From the NCBI GenBank assembly GCA_002633005.1, contig NMRA01000541.1, positions 124,001 through 188,000 on the forward strand: a stretch of DNA of 64,000 nt. The letters are read 5' to 3'. Origin of the DNA: Phoronis australis (taxonomy: Eukaryota > Phoronida > Phoronidae). The notes beneath the pieces are model-generated. The model was not told where the DNA came from, searched no databases, and saw only the letters and a list, made by a program, of their open reading frames with translations. How positions within the stretch are numbered: position 1 is the stretch's first letter; each line of letters begins with the position of its first letter. This document shows positions 22,201-37,200 of the stretch, piece after piece. The translations under genes were made by a program, and so were the position numbers.

Positions 22201-25200
22201 AGGTATATTTTAGGGAAAAAAATTTAAGATATGCAAATTGGGCATATATTCTGCTGGACTTACATACGAAAATCTACGGTGGATCTTCTTAAACCTGTAA
22301 ACCATGAAAATTTCATTGAGACAGTTTGTTCTACTAACATGTTCAACTAACATTCCGTTCATGCAAGTCGGTCAGTACGTTCACGTTTAAGGCGTTATTG
22401 CAACAGGTTAGTGTTGTTTTGATTTTTGTTTGATGTTTCCATATTTTATTTTGTTATGTATTCCCCTCTTCAGATAGTCACTGTTATTCTTCAACAATAT
22501 TTCTGTACTTACAATGAGACTTCAGTAAACTCACAACTGATCATACTATAAATTTTAGCATTCATTGGAAGTGTGTGACGTCCATCAGCAGATAACTGTA
22601 GGAAGAACTATTTTCCGTAACTCTAGCAAATATATGACGCAATGAAATGAAAAAGGTCGACATAGATGGATTGTAATTGGTTAAGTATACATTAAGGAAG
22701 AAAATTAAGTATATAAATAGTTGACCGGTTCTTAACTTGCGTCCTTGATGAGTTCGCGCTGTCCCAATGTTTTCGTTTTTCTTTTCAGGTCGTCACTAGT
22801 CGATTCTTCTAACAGTCGTGATCTGCCCAGTAGCCTATTGTATCAACGTGCGCAAGAACGGTCTTGGCAGGGGGAGGGGTGCACCTAGCAGACTCTCGTA
22901 GAATTAGTGACTCAAAATCGACAGCCGCGCAGCACTGTACTAGTAGACGCATTCCCATAGTTTGCAGTAGGCCTAAACATATGTAGAATGACAGCGCTTC
23001 TTCAACAATTCAATGACTACCAGAACGACGAATGGGGATCACGAGTCGATGAGAACCTACTCATTTTACTATAGTGATTGTCTTTGTAATCTATTTACTT
23101 ATAGATAATTGTTCATTCGAAGTTTTCATGTTGAAATTGAGCTTTCAGGTAATATGGAAATAAACGTGTCAGAGTTAACTTGCGTTACGGTTTGTAACCA
23201 GCAGATAATGCATGGATACGTTGAACAAACATAAATATGTACTATGCTCTGGTCATTGTTCACCACTTTCTTCATTGAAATCATTCCCACATCCATTACT
23301 GTTACGTTTAATGCAAAATTCGTTAAAATTGAGAAAGCACATGTTTTGATGGTCGGAAACCGTCTTTGTGCGTCGAATGCGCAAGTCCAGCTTTTATTGG
23401 GAAACCATATTAAAACAGCTCCTATCAAGGCGCTCTTTGTGTGTTGACAACGCAAACTCGACATTTTTTATTCAGAAAACGCATTTTTACAAAAGAGAAT
23501 CAGTTGTCTGGAACGTTTCATGTGCGTCAACAACGCAAACCAGACCCACTCATTGGAAAGCCCATATTTGTCACCAGGAAGACTCCTTTTTGACATCGCA
23601 GCCCGCTATTTCATGTGAGATAGCGCATTTTTGATAAGATTCCGTCACTTGCCGAGAACAATTTTTTTCATATTGAGAAAGGGCATCTTTGAAAAGAAGA
23701 ACCAACACTTGTCGGGAAAGGTATTTATGCGTTGACAACGCACATTTCTTATTGGGAAACCAGATTTTCAAAAATTAATCGCGCAGACCGTTTGAGTCTT
23801 ATTGACCTGCAATTATGCTGCTATCCAATGACCGAGCCAGCAATTTTTGATACTACGACCGCTCATCGAAATAATGTACACCCACGAAATTGGGACTCTA
23901 GCCGAAACCCAAACTTGGAGGTCCGCCAAATTCGGACACCACAGAAATGATGTTTCGCGAGATTCGTCCAAGAATGAATTTTTTCTATTGGAATTAATTT
24001 TCAGAGTCCGAAAATCACGCGACTTTACCGTACATACCAAATTTCATGAAAATCCGTTCAGAACTTTTGAAGATACAAAGGTAAGCGTAAAAAACAAAAT
24101 TGCCACTAGGGGGCACACCAGTAGTCGGATCCGTCCGAAAGTTTGCACATGCCATCCGATTCATGAATGGAACATATGTGCCAAATTTCATGAACGTATG
24201 TCAAAGGGTTTTGGAGATAAAGCAGCGGACGCCGGACGTACGCCGCCCAGACGGAGATGACGGCATAATGCGTCCACATATAAATATGTGGGCGCATAAA
24301 AATGGCGGTCACCATTCAAATACATATTCAGCAAGCCTGTTTCAGGGACCACTAAACACTCCAATCTGCTCAAACAGCACACTGAGTGAAGACACTCAAA
24401 TGTACCTGTATGAAAATAACTGACCACCAGATATGGGCACTGACCATATCTGCTGTATTCGTCTTGGGAGAAATCTCTGCAATGGGAAAATGACCAGTTC
24501 TCATTGCTTTTGCCATAAAGTGAATAAAAATTAAATACGCAAAACTGTCATTATCTTAACATAAAGAGCCGAGTGTTTGAAGACACAACTGCCCAAAAGT
24601 ATCAGTATGTTGACTTACCGATGAATGAATTGCCAATAATGACAACACGTTTCCCAACGGCAGCTTCATGAATGTTGTTTCCATCCACTGGTGTTCTAAG
24701 ATAATAAATGCCATTTAAGTGGTCGCCACGGACAGAAAGTTTTCTTGGCCTGAAATAACATATATTGCAAGAGTTAAACTAACTACTTTTATTTTCAGCA
24801 AAACAGACTGACTGTAAATAAGCTAGCTAAAAAGATTGTTTATACCGACTCCCTAAGTAACACTGATACCTTAATTAACAAGAGACCAGGAACAAAATCC
24901 TTCATCTCTATAACAACAACTATGTGAAGAATGATTGGAAAATTGCTGTTGATCGAAGAAAATTGTGGAACAGCCTGCCTGAAGCTGTGAAACAGTTCAT
25001 TGACTAAATGTCCTAGTGTGGATATCTGCCCAGAAAGAGATGAAGGCAATATGCATCCACAAATGCATATGTGGTTACACAAAAGCTATCACAGACAGTA
25101 ATTACTTATAAGTTGTTTGCAAGAACACTCAGTGCATTATTTAGCTTTCACTCCTTCCATACTGATTCTTAGGAACAGCCTTATCATGCTACTAATTTAT

Positions 25201-28200
25201 GAACAGCCTTACCATGCTACTAATTTATGAACAGCCTTACCATGCCACTAATTTATGAACAGCCTTACCATGCTATTAATTTATGAACAGCCATACCATG
25301 CTATTAATTTATGAACAACCTTACCATGCTATTGAATTATGAACAGCCTTACCATGCTATCAACCCATTATTGGCCTTTTTAGATAGGTGGAGGTGTCAC
25401 ATTACAATGGATTTATAGGATTCAAAGTCCATCATTCACAGCACAATGAAACCAACCAATGTTAACAACATTTTTAGCCAATAGGTGGCCTGATTGACCC
25501 CACTAATCTCAAATCATGAGCCAAGTGCTCACACCAAGTTGTCATTGCCTGGGTACACACCTGCTCCCAGAAGCAAGCAACAACTTGTCATAGACCAGTG
25601 AACTGTCATCCTGGAACTTGACAGTTCCATTAGAGGTGTCTACTTCTACTGCCTTAAACAACAAATAAAACACACATTCAACATTGTGGTATAAAGTGAC
25701 CTAATAATAGCAAGGCCAAAGATTTATTTCTCAACCAGGGCTCAAACCTCGTGTTACAATTAAACAAAAAAAATCTTCAGTCAAATATAAGACTCATAAA
25801 GAAATTCTCTAAAATTTACAACAACACAACTTCACTCACTTTTAGCAAACTTTTTTCACAAAGCTTTCAAAAATATTCATCTGAGCCTGGCATGACCACC
25901 AAACTTTGAGACTTGACTTAAAGACTGAATATATAGTCAGGAGTTTCACTCGGATTGAATTTTCAAATCTCAAGCCATATGATTGGTCTGTGATGACCAT
26001 GCCCTGTGGGATTAGTCTCGGCATTTCGAGAATCAGGAACTTGGGTTACACCCATGTCATTATCAGTATGACAGCAAACCAATGTTTACTGTCCAGCTCT
26101 CTCATTGTCTGCATTCACCAGGTAAGCTCACACCCTGCAGTAATTATCTTGTAAACAGGGTGCCTGATGATAACCGATGTTTAACACATATTATTTGCAA
26201 ATGACTTTTTTGAAAACTATCACCAAAAAGCATCATACGGAGAAAAACAGTTGACTTTCAGAGAAATTAGACTTAACTTTCATCTGCTGATTCATAAATG
26301 TGTGGCTGTAAGCATTGTGTAGCAACACTGAACAGTAGTCTTGTTGGCCAAGTTTAATCAGTGTGATTCTAGATCAGATCATATTGAAAATTTCTTGGTT
26401 TTAACAGTCCAAAGAAATGGCAGGTAAAGCAAGTTTCAAGTTGAATCTCAAATTAAGTTTTGTGATCATGAGCCCTGGTCACTCTTGAGAGTGTAACTTT
26501 GCTTGAAGGAACAATCCTGAACAATATAAATAAAACTGATACAAAAACAACAAAATTTTTATCACTGTTGAAAGAAACTGAACAAACTTGTTGAATTAAG
26601 CTCTAGCAGGTCATGTACCACTGTAAGTTCACCTTTTTCTCTGTCAAAACTTCAATATCATACACAGAATAAAAATCTGTATCTCTCAAAGCCAGTTCAT
26701 TTCCAGAGGTGTTGGGAGACTGAAACAATAATTAAAGCTAAAAAATGATATGCAAAAATTAGATGACAAAATAGCAATGAAACAAAGTTTAAAATGGCAG
26801 ATGCACTGTAACTGCAGCACAGCTATAACCATCTGTGACAGTGGTTTAGCAAGAGGAATATGTTACTGTTGTAACTCATGAACATGACAATTGCAAAATT
26901 AACTTAGATGGTGACCCTTCACAGTCAAACTTCGCTGGAAGCAATGGTACACCACACTAACTAGGATGAATTGAAAAGCAATAGTACTAATGACTAAGTC
27001 AAGACTAAAACCAAGAACTAGAGTTACACCAGTTTAAGGGTGTGAAGAGTAATGATTATATAATAGTCTTAAAGTACTATAAAAGGAGTTACTATTGACT
27101 TTAGTTGGTCTGAATACAGCTCATGACAGAACAATAAATTAGCATTTAGTCAATGTCTTCAACAAAAATAAATGCAAAGAAAGTTTTCATTGTCACATTT
27201 TGTTCATAATGCAACTGTCATTATCAACAGAACATGAAACTCAAGAGCATTATTAGCAACACAGCAGTGAGCTTTTGAGAATGGAAAGAGGAGAATTTTT
27301 GCAAGTATTTTTGTTTGAATTTCAGCAAACTTAACCAATCCTGAGTGCATACGTATGTATTGCATATTTTTGTAACAATTAAATAATTAAATTTCTTATA
27401 CCATACCCATGAAGGGTGATTATATTGAGTAACTCAAAATCAGAATGACCGATTTGAACAACCAGCATTTGATGTATCATTAAGTAGTATACAGGGGTCC
27501 TGCATTTTGAGAATCAGTTTTCACCACTGAATAACCGTTATCACACTGGTTCTCAAAATACAGAACCCTGTCACTGAGTCACATGCAACAGTCACAATCT
27601 TGGTAGAATACAGACAATAATGTCTAAACAAACTGTCTCTGTTTTGAGACCTGAAACTGTCAATTTATAAAAATTTAACAGGAATTCACAAAAGACAAAA
27701 GTGTTTAAAACAAAACTTAAATGCCAACTGACGAATTAAATGGGAATGGAAGTAAACTTTTAAGTTTAAAAACATGCACCAGCTGGCACATAATGTACAT
27801 GTATACCAAAGCGCCATCTGTTGAACAAATGATGATGACAAAGCAGAACAAGAAACAAAATTAGAAAAGCGGAAAATGCCAACTAAGCGACACACGCGTC
27901 TGTTTTGTGTTATGGAAAACTCAAGTCTCCCTGATCAAGCAGACAATTCAAAAGATTAAAACTTCCTGTGGCTACCATTTCTGTTCATCTGGGAAGAGTG
28001 TTACTTAAAAAGCTCAAAACTACAATTGACAATTTGTTCTTTCACACATGTTCCACTGCTGTAGTTAGTTTCATCAATAATGACAGGACACATTTGTCAG
28101 TGTTTGTTGCCAATAGAGTGAGGTACATCAAAGAATATTATGAACCATCCCAATGAACATGAATGGACATGAAGAGGAACCAAGCGGATGACAGATCAAG

Positions 28201-31200
28201 GCGGCATACCAGAAGATGGTCTTTCAGTGCATCATTTCTGGTGCAGTCCCAAGATACCTGGCCGGAACAACCAAACATGTCCCAGAAAGCGACAAGGTGG
28301 AAGTCAAGAGTATCAAATGCAACACGGTGGGTAACAATGCTTCCACAGACGCAACAAGATGATTGATTACTGTTCCAGCTAAGGTTCATTGAAAAAAGCT
28401 GTTTCTAGTTGCTATTTATGGCAGGTTATTCATTACACTGAAGCAATGAGGTAGATACTTCCCACACATCATGGTTGTCTGATCGTTTTAGTGTGCAAGA
28501 GTTGCAGGCAACAAAAAGCGCTGTATTGAAGATTGTTCAAAGAGAGTTTTTCCAACAGGACATGCAAACCCTATCCTTAAGCAAGCCACTACTAATGGGA
28601 AATTCGTTAGCTTGAACCCTTTCATGGAAGCAGGAGTTGGTGGCAGACTAGACAAGGCACAATTGTCTGATGCTATGAAGCATCTAGTCACTTTTCCAAA
28701 AAGGGCCACGTGACTGAACTCATTATACGTCATCATCATGAGCGTCTTGCACATTCTCGTAGGAACCATGAACATGCGACTGCTACATTACAGGAGAGAT
28801 ATTGGGTGGTTTCGTGCAACTACACTATTCGCCAGGATATTCATCGATGTGTCACTTGTCGAAGAACTCGTAGCCGCACAAAGAGAATAGCCACAGAGCT
28901 GCTGTTCACTTACATAGATGTAGACTACTTAGGAACGTTTATGGTAAAAGAAGCTCATAAGAAAAATTGAAGCAATATGGAGTGCTGATGACCTGCATAT
29001 CCAGTAGAGCAGTGGATCTTGAGGTAGCTAACCCTAAGAAGATTTATTGCATGCAGGGGTAATATTCGTTGCTTATTCTCTGACAATGGAATCAACTTTG
29101 TTGGAGCTTGACGTAAATTGGTGAACGCTTTGAAAGAAATCGACTTTGACAGTGCCCAAGGTTGTATGTTGAAGGTGGGCATCGACAGGAAGTTTAATCT
29201 GCATGCTGCCAGCCACATGGGAGGAAGATGGGAAAGACAAATCCATAGGGTTCAGTAGATGATGTCTTTGAATCGTGACACCAATGACTTTGAGGTCAAG
29301 TATCATTCTACTTCCACCAGGTCCAGAAGAGTCCAGTATCTTGCTGACATGTTTGGTAGGCGTTGGAAGAAAGAATAGCTTTTGTCACTGCAAGCTCACA
29401 AGAAGTAGATATCGGCAAGATGAAACATTTGCATTCATGGGACATAGTGGTTGTCAAGGATGACTACTTGCCCAGAAGCAAATGGTTGATGGGACGTGTG
29501 TGTGCAGCGTTCAGCCACACACGAGGAACCGAGTAAGGTTCTAGGGGATTAAAACCAAGGACGGAGTATTTAGATGTGCACTCCACAAGATGGTGATGCT
29601 TCTACCTGTAGAGAAACACTGAATACGTTTGATGGACATTAGTAGTGTAATAGTTGTGATTTGCGTGGCAATGTTACTTTATCGTATGTTAATTAAACAA
29701 TTACCATTGATTACGGAAGAGTGTAACTGCCATGCGTATGTCAGTGTATTCATGTAATATAGTGCAGGGCATATTCAAGTATTCCGGTAGTGTAGCTCTA
29801 CAGCATTTTCCTGACGGATAGCACTCGTTCATATGCAGAGAGGCAGCTATGTTGGATTGTCACAAAGGAAGTGGGTACATTATTGTCATTCGCTCTACGT
29901 CTACCATTCCTGATGGTTTAGTTTAAGTTACTTTGGCAGCACAATTTATAGTAAGTGTTTGTAATATTCTGATGGTGTAGTATATTATTGCATGTGTTCC
30001 TGATGTTGCTTACAGTGCTTAAAGCCATTAGTACATTTTAGGTAGCCACCACGTTTTAGCATTCATAGGATTTACAATTGTTTCCTGTTTTCTAGATAAA
30101 TGTTCGCATATTCGTTCAATAAACATCAACGGATTGAGATCAAATACACAGCTTGTTGTTACATTGGAACGTCTCGTGTTTGACAAAAATGCAGTCGTGG
30201 TGTTTTTGTGTGCTGTGGCAAACATTTCACCCTTGCGTTTTGGCACAAACCGAGATATTCCGCTTTTCAATTCAGTTCTCTCATTTTTTCATTCTCAAAT
30301 GTTGACAACTATACAACAGGTATTTAAAATAACAGAGCCTCCTTGTTATGAACATTATATTTCCAGGATTAACTGTCTACATAATAACATAACAATCACA
30401 AAATGTGTTCCAATTTCTCTTGTTTACGGTAACACCCCCTTCATGTATTAGAACAACTTAATTTTCACTTGATACAATATGCATTTGGTACATATCCATT
30501 TGATACATGTCCATTTGCCCATTTTTATCTCTTAGAAAACCAACCCAATTTCGGATAGGTAGTTGGAGTAATTAGTTGATCAATTTTTGTGAAGAAAATT
30601 GTAACAAATGGCCCAATTAAAAAACACTCAAAATCTCCACAAGGAGGCACTGCAGTTGCCGAATCCAGCCAAAAACCAAAGAGTGCCCGCGCAATCTCAT
30701 AATATACCTCTGCATCAAGTTTCAATGAAATCTATCATTTGGTTCTTTAGATATCATCTGGAAATTAAAGTACTTCCCCCAAACAACAAATAAAAGCTCA
30801 TGTCGAAAACAAAATGGCAACTAGGAGGTGCTACAGTGGTCTAATTCGTCCACAAATTTAATGGTGCTGCCACATTGTCATCAAAAACCTGTCTCAACTT
30901 TCATTGAAATCCTTCACTCCCTTCTCTACATATTATTCAGAAACAATCCCACACAAAATGGCCACTAGGAGGCACTCCAGAAGTTGAATCTGGCTGAAAA
31001 CCAAATGGTGCCAGCCCAATTTCATCATATACAACCTTGACAAATTTTGATGAAATCCTTTCATTGGCTCTTTAGATATCACCCAGAAACGCTCAACGCC
31101 CAACAACACTTGAAAGCCCCCATCAAAAACAAAATGGCCACTACGAGGTGCTACAATAAATTAAACCGCCCTAAAATTCAGTGGTGCTGCTGCTGTGTCA

Positions 31201-34200
31201 ACTTATATTGAAATCCTTCCCTCCGTCCTCTACATTTTATCCAGAAACGCCCCCACACAAAATGGCCACTGCAGTAGTCGAATCCAGACCAAAATCAAAC
31301 AGTACAGGTGCACTCTCATCTTATACTTTTGCGTTATGTTACTTTCAATTTAATTTGCCAATCAGTTCTCATGATATCATCCAGAAGCGCTCTCCTCCCA
31401 GGCAACACTTAAAAAGCCCCCAGTCAAGAACAAAATTGCCACTAGTAATTGCGGCAAAGGTCAAATCTGGCTAACTTATTCATGGTGGTGCAATCACACA
31501 TCTTTGAGTCAAGTTTCATGGAAGTCCGTCAGTCCATTCTCTAAATATCAACCTGAAATGCTCTTTCTCCAAAAATACAGAAAAATCCACGTCCCCTGAC
31601 CCCAGGGGACAGTGCAGATTGCAAAGTGCTTTTAACCCCTCTAGTGATGTCCAACGCCTTTGAGCTAAATTCCATCAAAATCTGACCAGGGGTTTTTGAC
31701 ATATCGAGCGGATACTCCGACAGACGGACCATCGCACGACCAGAAAGTGACGGTAATATGCGATCACACAAACATATGTGGTTGCATAAAAATGAAAGTT
31801 AGAAAGTTGTGCAATCTCAAAATGAATTTGCAATTAAGCACTCTACAAAACCAATGTTAGAAACATAAGTTTGAGCCTCCACCATATGCATTGGAGAGCC
31901 TGAGTAAATTTACTGTTTAGAGAGAGATAGATATCAAAGGACACAACTACGAACATAACATGAAATACAGTGAAAAATACTGTCAGTGTTGGTCACAATG
32001 TGAGCTAGTGCACATGTTGGTCACAATGTGAGCTAGTGCACGTGTTGGTCACAATGTGAACTAGTGCACGCTTTGTTCACAATGTGAGCTAGTGCACTTT
32101 TTCAAACAATCATGCAGCTTGTAGCACAACCATTGTGAAACACTGAAATGTCAAAAGATAGTGGGAATTTAAACACTTTTAATTATTAAAGAAGAAATTT
32201 GTGTGCCAATAGACATACCTTACTAAGCTTTGTCCTGTCATACGGCAAAAATTTTTCCTCAGTCGCCATGATGATTCTACCTGTAAAACCTTCCTGTCGG
32301 AGTGTCTCCACAGCTACACTCGCAGCGCCACCTACAACAGCAAAAACTTACACTGTAGGGGAACCACCAACAGTCAAAAGATCACAGGCACACTCGCTGT
32401 GCCACCTGGGACAGTAAAAATCAATTCAAAAGAAGATTTTCAGCTAAAAAATTGTTAAATCAGTTTTGAAGTCATTTAAGACATTGTTTTAAAACAGATT
32501 TGGATTGCCGGGAAGTAAATAATTTACTATACACTAATGCCTGACGTGGAGTGACAATAATAAGAATAACTAGAAAGATTACTTACTATTACTGTCACGG
32601 TGTGACAGTAATAGACTCTGCGCGTGCTTATTACTGGAATTGTTATGGGAAGTTATTGACAACAACCCGTTTACCAATATGAAAAAGAATTCTTTAAAAC
32701 TGTAGAAGTTACATGCTCATAATTTGATGACCTTTGCCCAAATTGACCCCTTTGGGTGCATTATGAGCCCTACTGAGGGAATAAGAGTAAACATAATGAA
32801 AAGTGTGGTTAACGCTAAGAATCACAGATGTCTTACTTTAAGAACTTTAGAATGCAAGATGAATGAATTTGTCACACTGTCACAAGAAAAATGCACCTAA
32901 TGACCCCATGGTTGCACCAAATGATCTGAACTTTCAGAGTTGCAATTACTAAAGAAATTTGTAAATTTGAAGAGTCTAGCTCAAAATTTTTGTTTGCACT
33001 CAATGACCTTGACCTTTGTTTCTGATTGGACGGTTCTATTGCTTAGTCAAGTAGAGTATTTGACTGGCATATAGGCTTAAACCAGTGAGCTGAAATTGAA
33101 AAGAATTCCTTGAAAAATATAATAGAAATAATATTTTGAAAGTTAGATGACCTTTGTACTAATTGACCCTATCCGGTGCATTGTAAGCCTCTTTAGGAGA
33201 ATTATTGCAAAGTCCGTGAAAAGTGTGTTTAATGCTGAGAATCACACTTGTCAAACTGTTGACACGTCAGAATACTTGGTGAAAGAAAACGACAAATTTT
33301 CATAAGAAAAAAGCACCTAATGGCCCCATGGTTGCACTAAATGACCTGAAACTTTGAATTTCGAATAGCGGATTTGCAGCGCAAACGAACTACACATTGC
33401 GCATGTGCGAGTTACTTCCTGCGCGAAGGCTCATGGGATAGCTTGTGGTCAGGCATGTCTTGAGCAGGCTGGATAGTGTGTGCAATTGGAGTGATTTGCA
33501 AACTAAAAACCATGTTTCATTTTTTGCTTTATAATACCAAGCAAGTCCTTTCTCTCGTTTGTAAACACAGCGTAGCTATGATCAGTGACCGTGTGACCGA
33601 GGGCACGACTGTCGTCATGTTCAGTATTGGGGCTATCGGCGTTGATTTTGAAATCTCCTCCGGTTTCAGACAAGTTGAGAGTTCTTGGGTTGCTTAACTT
33701 TTGTAGCTTTCGCCGTGGATATGCTAGAGACGTTAATTTTAAGAGGAAACTCCGTCGGAATGTTGTTCTCATACGTCTTTTTTCCACCAGGAAAATGTTC
33801 GCTGCACACACGATGGCCCCTAGGCAATTACATCGCACTGGATGCCCCAGGCATTCAGGGGTGATAGTACATCCTCACAAAAAGTTACTCATTTCAAAAC
33901 ACAGCAAATAAAATCAAATGAACCATACATATAGGAACACAGAGTTATAATTAACACATACCACGACTGTGGATACAATTCAGTCAGCAAAACTTGAACA
34001 AATCGATGAAAATCTGTCGCGGTTTGCTCGAGTTTCTCTCAGTTACCGGGTGCCATTTTGAGGAAGTTACGTGAAATTACACATGTTGACGAACAAAATG
34101 TCCAAGGGACACACATCTTACAAGTTTCACCCGATACCTTCTCATGCTATTTTACAAGTGTCGCGCGCTAGCGTCACGCGCTTCACTCAGTCTCGCGCTA

Positions 34201-37200
34201 ACTTTTGCCTAACTCACGTGATTCAGTTGACATGCGTTGTAGTTATCGCGCACACGGTGATAAAATTGACGGCAACTAAAAATGTGGAGTTGTAGTTCTT
34301 CGCCAAAGTCAACTTAATTCTCACAACTAAGCTTCATCAAAGATATGTATAGAAGTAAAAAGGACCAATGATGAAAGTAAGCGTTTTTTTAAATGATAGT
34401 TTTAAGAGTAGAATGTATTTTTGACGAGGTGAAAACTCGAAATCGGTAACCCAAATCCGGTCACGGCCCATTTAAAATACACTGAATTAACGAAATGAGT
34501 ACAGAAAGCGAATGGAAGTATTGTAGCCCTTATATGACCAACCGAGGGGCTACGTGTTGCCAACTAGATGGCCCCGCGTTGGTTTGAATGCGCTAAATCT
34601 CCCCTTACTCCCAGCTCTCCTAATGTTGTTTATCCACGAAGTTCTTGGTTTGCAGGGAACACATAGAAACTCAGCTTTTTATCTCTCTTGTTGTTTTTGA
34701 AGCAGCCAGGAACACAACAAGTGTATCCGCCGTAAGTTTTCTTCGCGCTCATACCGCGTATTATGCTTGTTACTATGGCCGCTTTCGGAATCCTGACCAC
34801 AGCACCCACAATGTACCATTTTAACCTAATTTCAATATGGCGTCACTGCAAATCCAATATTGAATTGCATGTGCCCATCAGACATGTGAATTTGACGTTT
34901 CTAGCTCAAAATCTTAGTTTGCACCTGTTTAATCTGATTGGATGACTCGATAACTTGGAAAAGTAACTTTTCAAATTGCCATGTAGACTTAAGCCAGTTC
35001 TGTACATCAAATTTCAAAAAAATAGCGTTAAAACTGAAGAAGCAGTAGCATTATTATATGACCTTTGCACTAAACGACCTCTTCCGGTGCATTATGGAAT
35101 ATAATTATATAACAAATCAAAATTTATGTACTGCTTATACTCCCATGTTGAATTGAATGAACGTACCAGCACCCATTTTGGGGTTATTAAGTGTCAGAGC
35201 TGGTCGAAAGAATAAGAATAAGAATAAGAATAAAATTGAAGAAAACCCAGAAACAACAGTACTCTGCGCTTACACGCGCAGAGTAATAAGAATAAGAATA
35301 AAATTGAAGAAAACCCAGGAACAACAGTACTCTGCACTTACATGCGCAGAGCAATAATAACTTTATTTTGAACAAGAATCCACCAACCCAGAGTTCACAA
35401 TAACTTTTATATATGGGCACACTCACCTCCTCCGACAATAAGATAAGTTTCGTCAGCATCCATTGATTGACATGACATAGGTTTAACCCGCTTGGAAGAC
35501 TTCAAACTCTGTTCCGGAACTTTCACAGTCACTTCATTTTCATGAATCTCAACCTAAAAATTAAATTTCATAAAAATGTTACATTTTTACAAAATACTTT
35601 TAAATTAGTACCTCCATGATACTGGGAAAGAGATGTAGGATGTTACACAAATGACAGCTGAAACAATAGATCAATTGTCACAAGAGACAAAATCTACATA
35701 AATGCTTAGTTGGATCTCACTTAGGGCAAAGCATTAATTCGCAAGTGCACTCTTAGTTTTTATTGCCACTTCCAAAAAATAAATCCAAACTCTAACTATA
35801 GGTAAGCTTGACCTTTCATCAGCAGGATCTTTAATTTCAGTCTAATTTTCATCAGTTCAGTTCTACTTTGGTGGTCTTCCCAAGCGCAGAAAGCACCACT
35901 GCAGTGTGAAAAATTGAGACCAGTTTTTAACGGTAAGTGGTTTAAATCCATGGTTATTTCCGGTTATTTTTGACAGAAGGAGGGTATACAGCAGCTTTTT
36001 AAAGAGTGTAAAGTGATTATGTTGTAGTCAAGTAAACATCCTTAAAGGAGAATGCCACCCGATTTAATTAGTCTTTTTTACCGTCTTAATCAGTCTATAT
36101 CCACATCGCCTCTTATACGGTCGACCTCACCTTGCCGAGAGGTGTCGCATTAACCTGTGAGGAAGATGAGAAACGACACAGTGATGTCAGTGGTTCGTCT
36201 GCAGAGTGAATGCCGCTATATTGCGGTTCATCGTTCCTGCTTGTCCGAATTTTGAAGCTGCGAAGAAAGTGGGTATATCGTTTTTTCGACTTCCTTGAGA
36301 GCCCAAAATGCTTAGGAAGTGACTCGCGGTAATGAAGAGTGAAAGGTACACTGTTAATAGCAAGTATGAGGCCGTGAAACATCTCCGTGTCTGTGGCCGG
36401 CACTTTGACGACAGTGATTTCTTTAACGAATTCCGGCTTACCAAAGAACTATCCATACGTTCCATTGCCTGTGCATGTTCACGGCGCCTCTCTAGAATTT
36501 CTTGATCAGTGTATTCCAGTTCGAACTGATAGCCTGTGAAACCTAACGATCCGACCCGTAGTCGGATGAGCTCTTGACTACATTACAGTCGGGATTGGCG
36601 CCAGGCAAGTTGCCATTATTATTCTGCGTTCTGTTTCAAAATGAATTATTCTCATCCTAAACAATGCTTATATGAAACTGAAACAGTCTGTCTCATTAGA
36701 TACAATTTGTAATGACTTGGAGTGCTCGTGAGTGCAAATGTTTTGAGAAACCAGCAATGAACAAACCACTGCTTTACCGGCTTTTGATGCCGGTAACAGA
36801 GGTAATTGATCGGGCACCGAGGCCGTATGAGCGCATGCTAATTCAGTGTTTGCTGACAGAAAGCTATTGTTAAACAATTACTTGATTTTATATGCTATGG
36901 TCACATGTTAGGGGAATCTTTATTTAGAAATACATTATTCAAATCATTGTTATTGCACAACCTTTGCCCTGATGGTCTGTGGAAGGGGAACCTGACTCCA
37001 CGGACCCCGACAAGTAAGTAGATTTTTTCAGTTTCATGGCTAATTCACATAAATAAATACGTGTCTTTCTTTGGCTCACTATTATAGGCTTTTCGTGACT
37101 GGATGTTTAGTTTCAAACTCAAGCTGGTTTATGTTCGTGCCAGTCCCGGTGACCCCAGGCCTAGTGATCGGGTCATCCGAGCCACTGGCCAGGATAACAA

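Larger units (their letters stand above)
19494..24030. mobile_element. 4.5-kb TA-flanked inverted-repeat transposon
   Basis: 25-bp perfect terminal inverted repeats (left starts CGGTAAAGTCGCGTGATTTT; right ends with its complement). The TA dinucleotide is duplicated at 19492-19493 and 24031-24032. The interrupted module repeat rejoins perfectly when the element is removed. No transposase frame was seen in 4.5 kb. The interior holds other repeats (20936-21150, 21364-21770, 23355-23800). TA duplication suggests a Tc1/mariner-like or other TA-targeting superfamily, but ends and size do not settle it. Confidence 0.9.

Noticed and set aside
33503-33911. Overlapping 94-111-codon frames on both strands
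   Set aside because: Both strands are open over the same stretch, no domain is seen, and the region lies in a putative inverted-repeat insertion.
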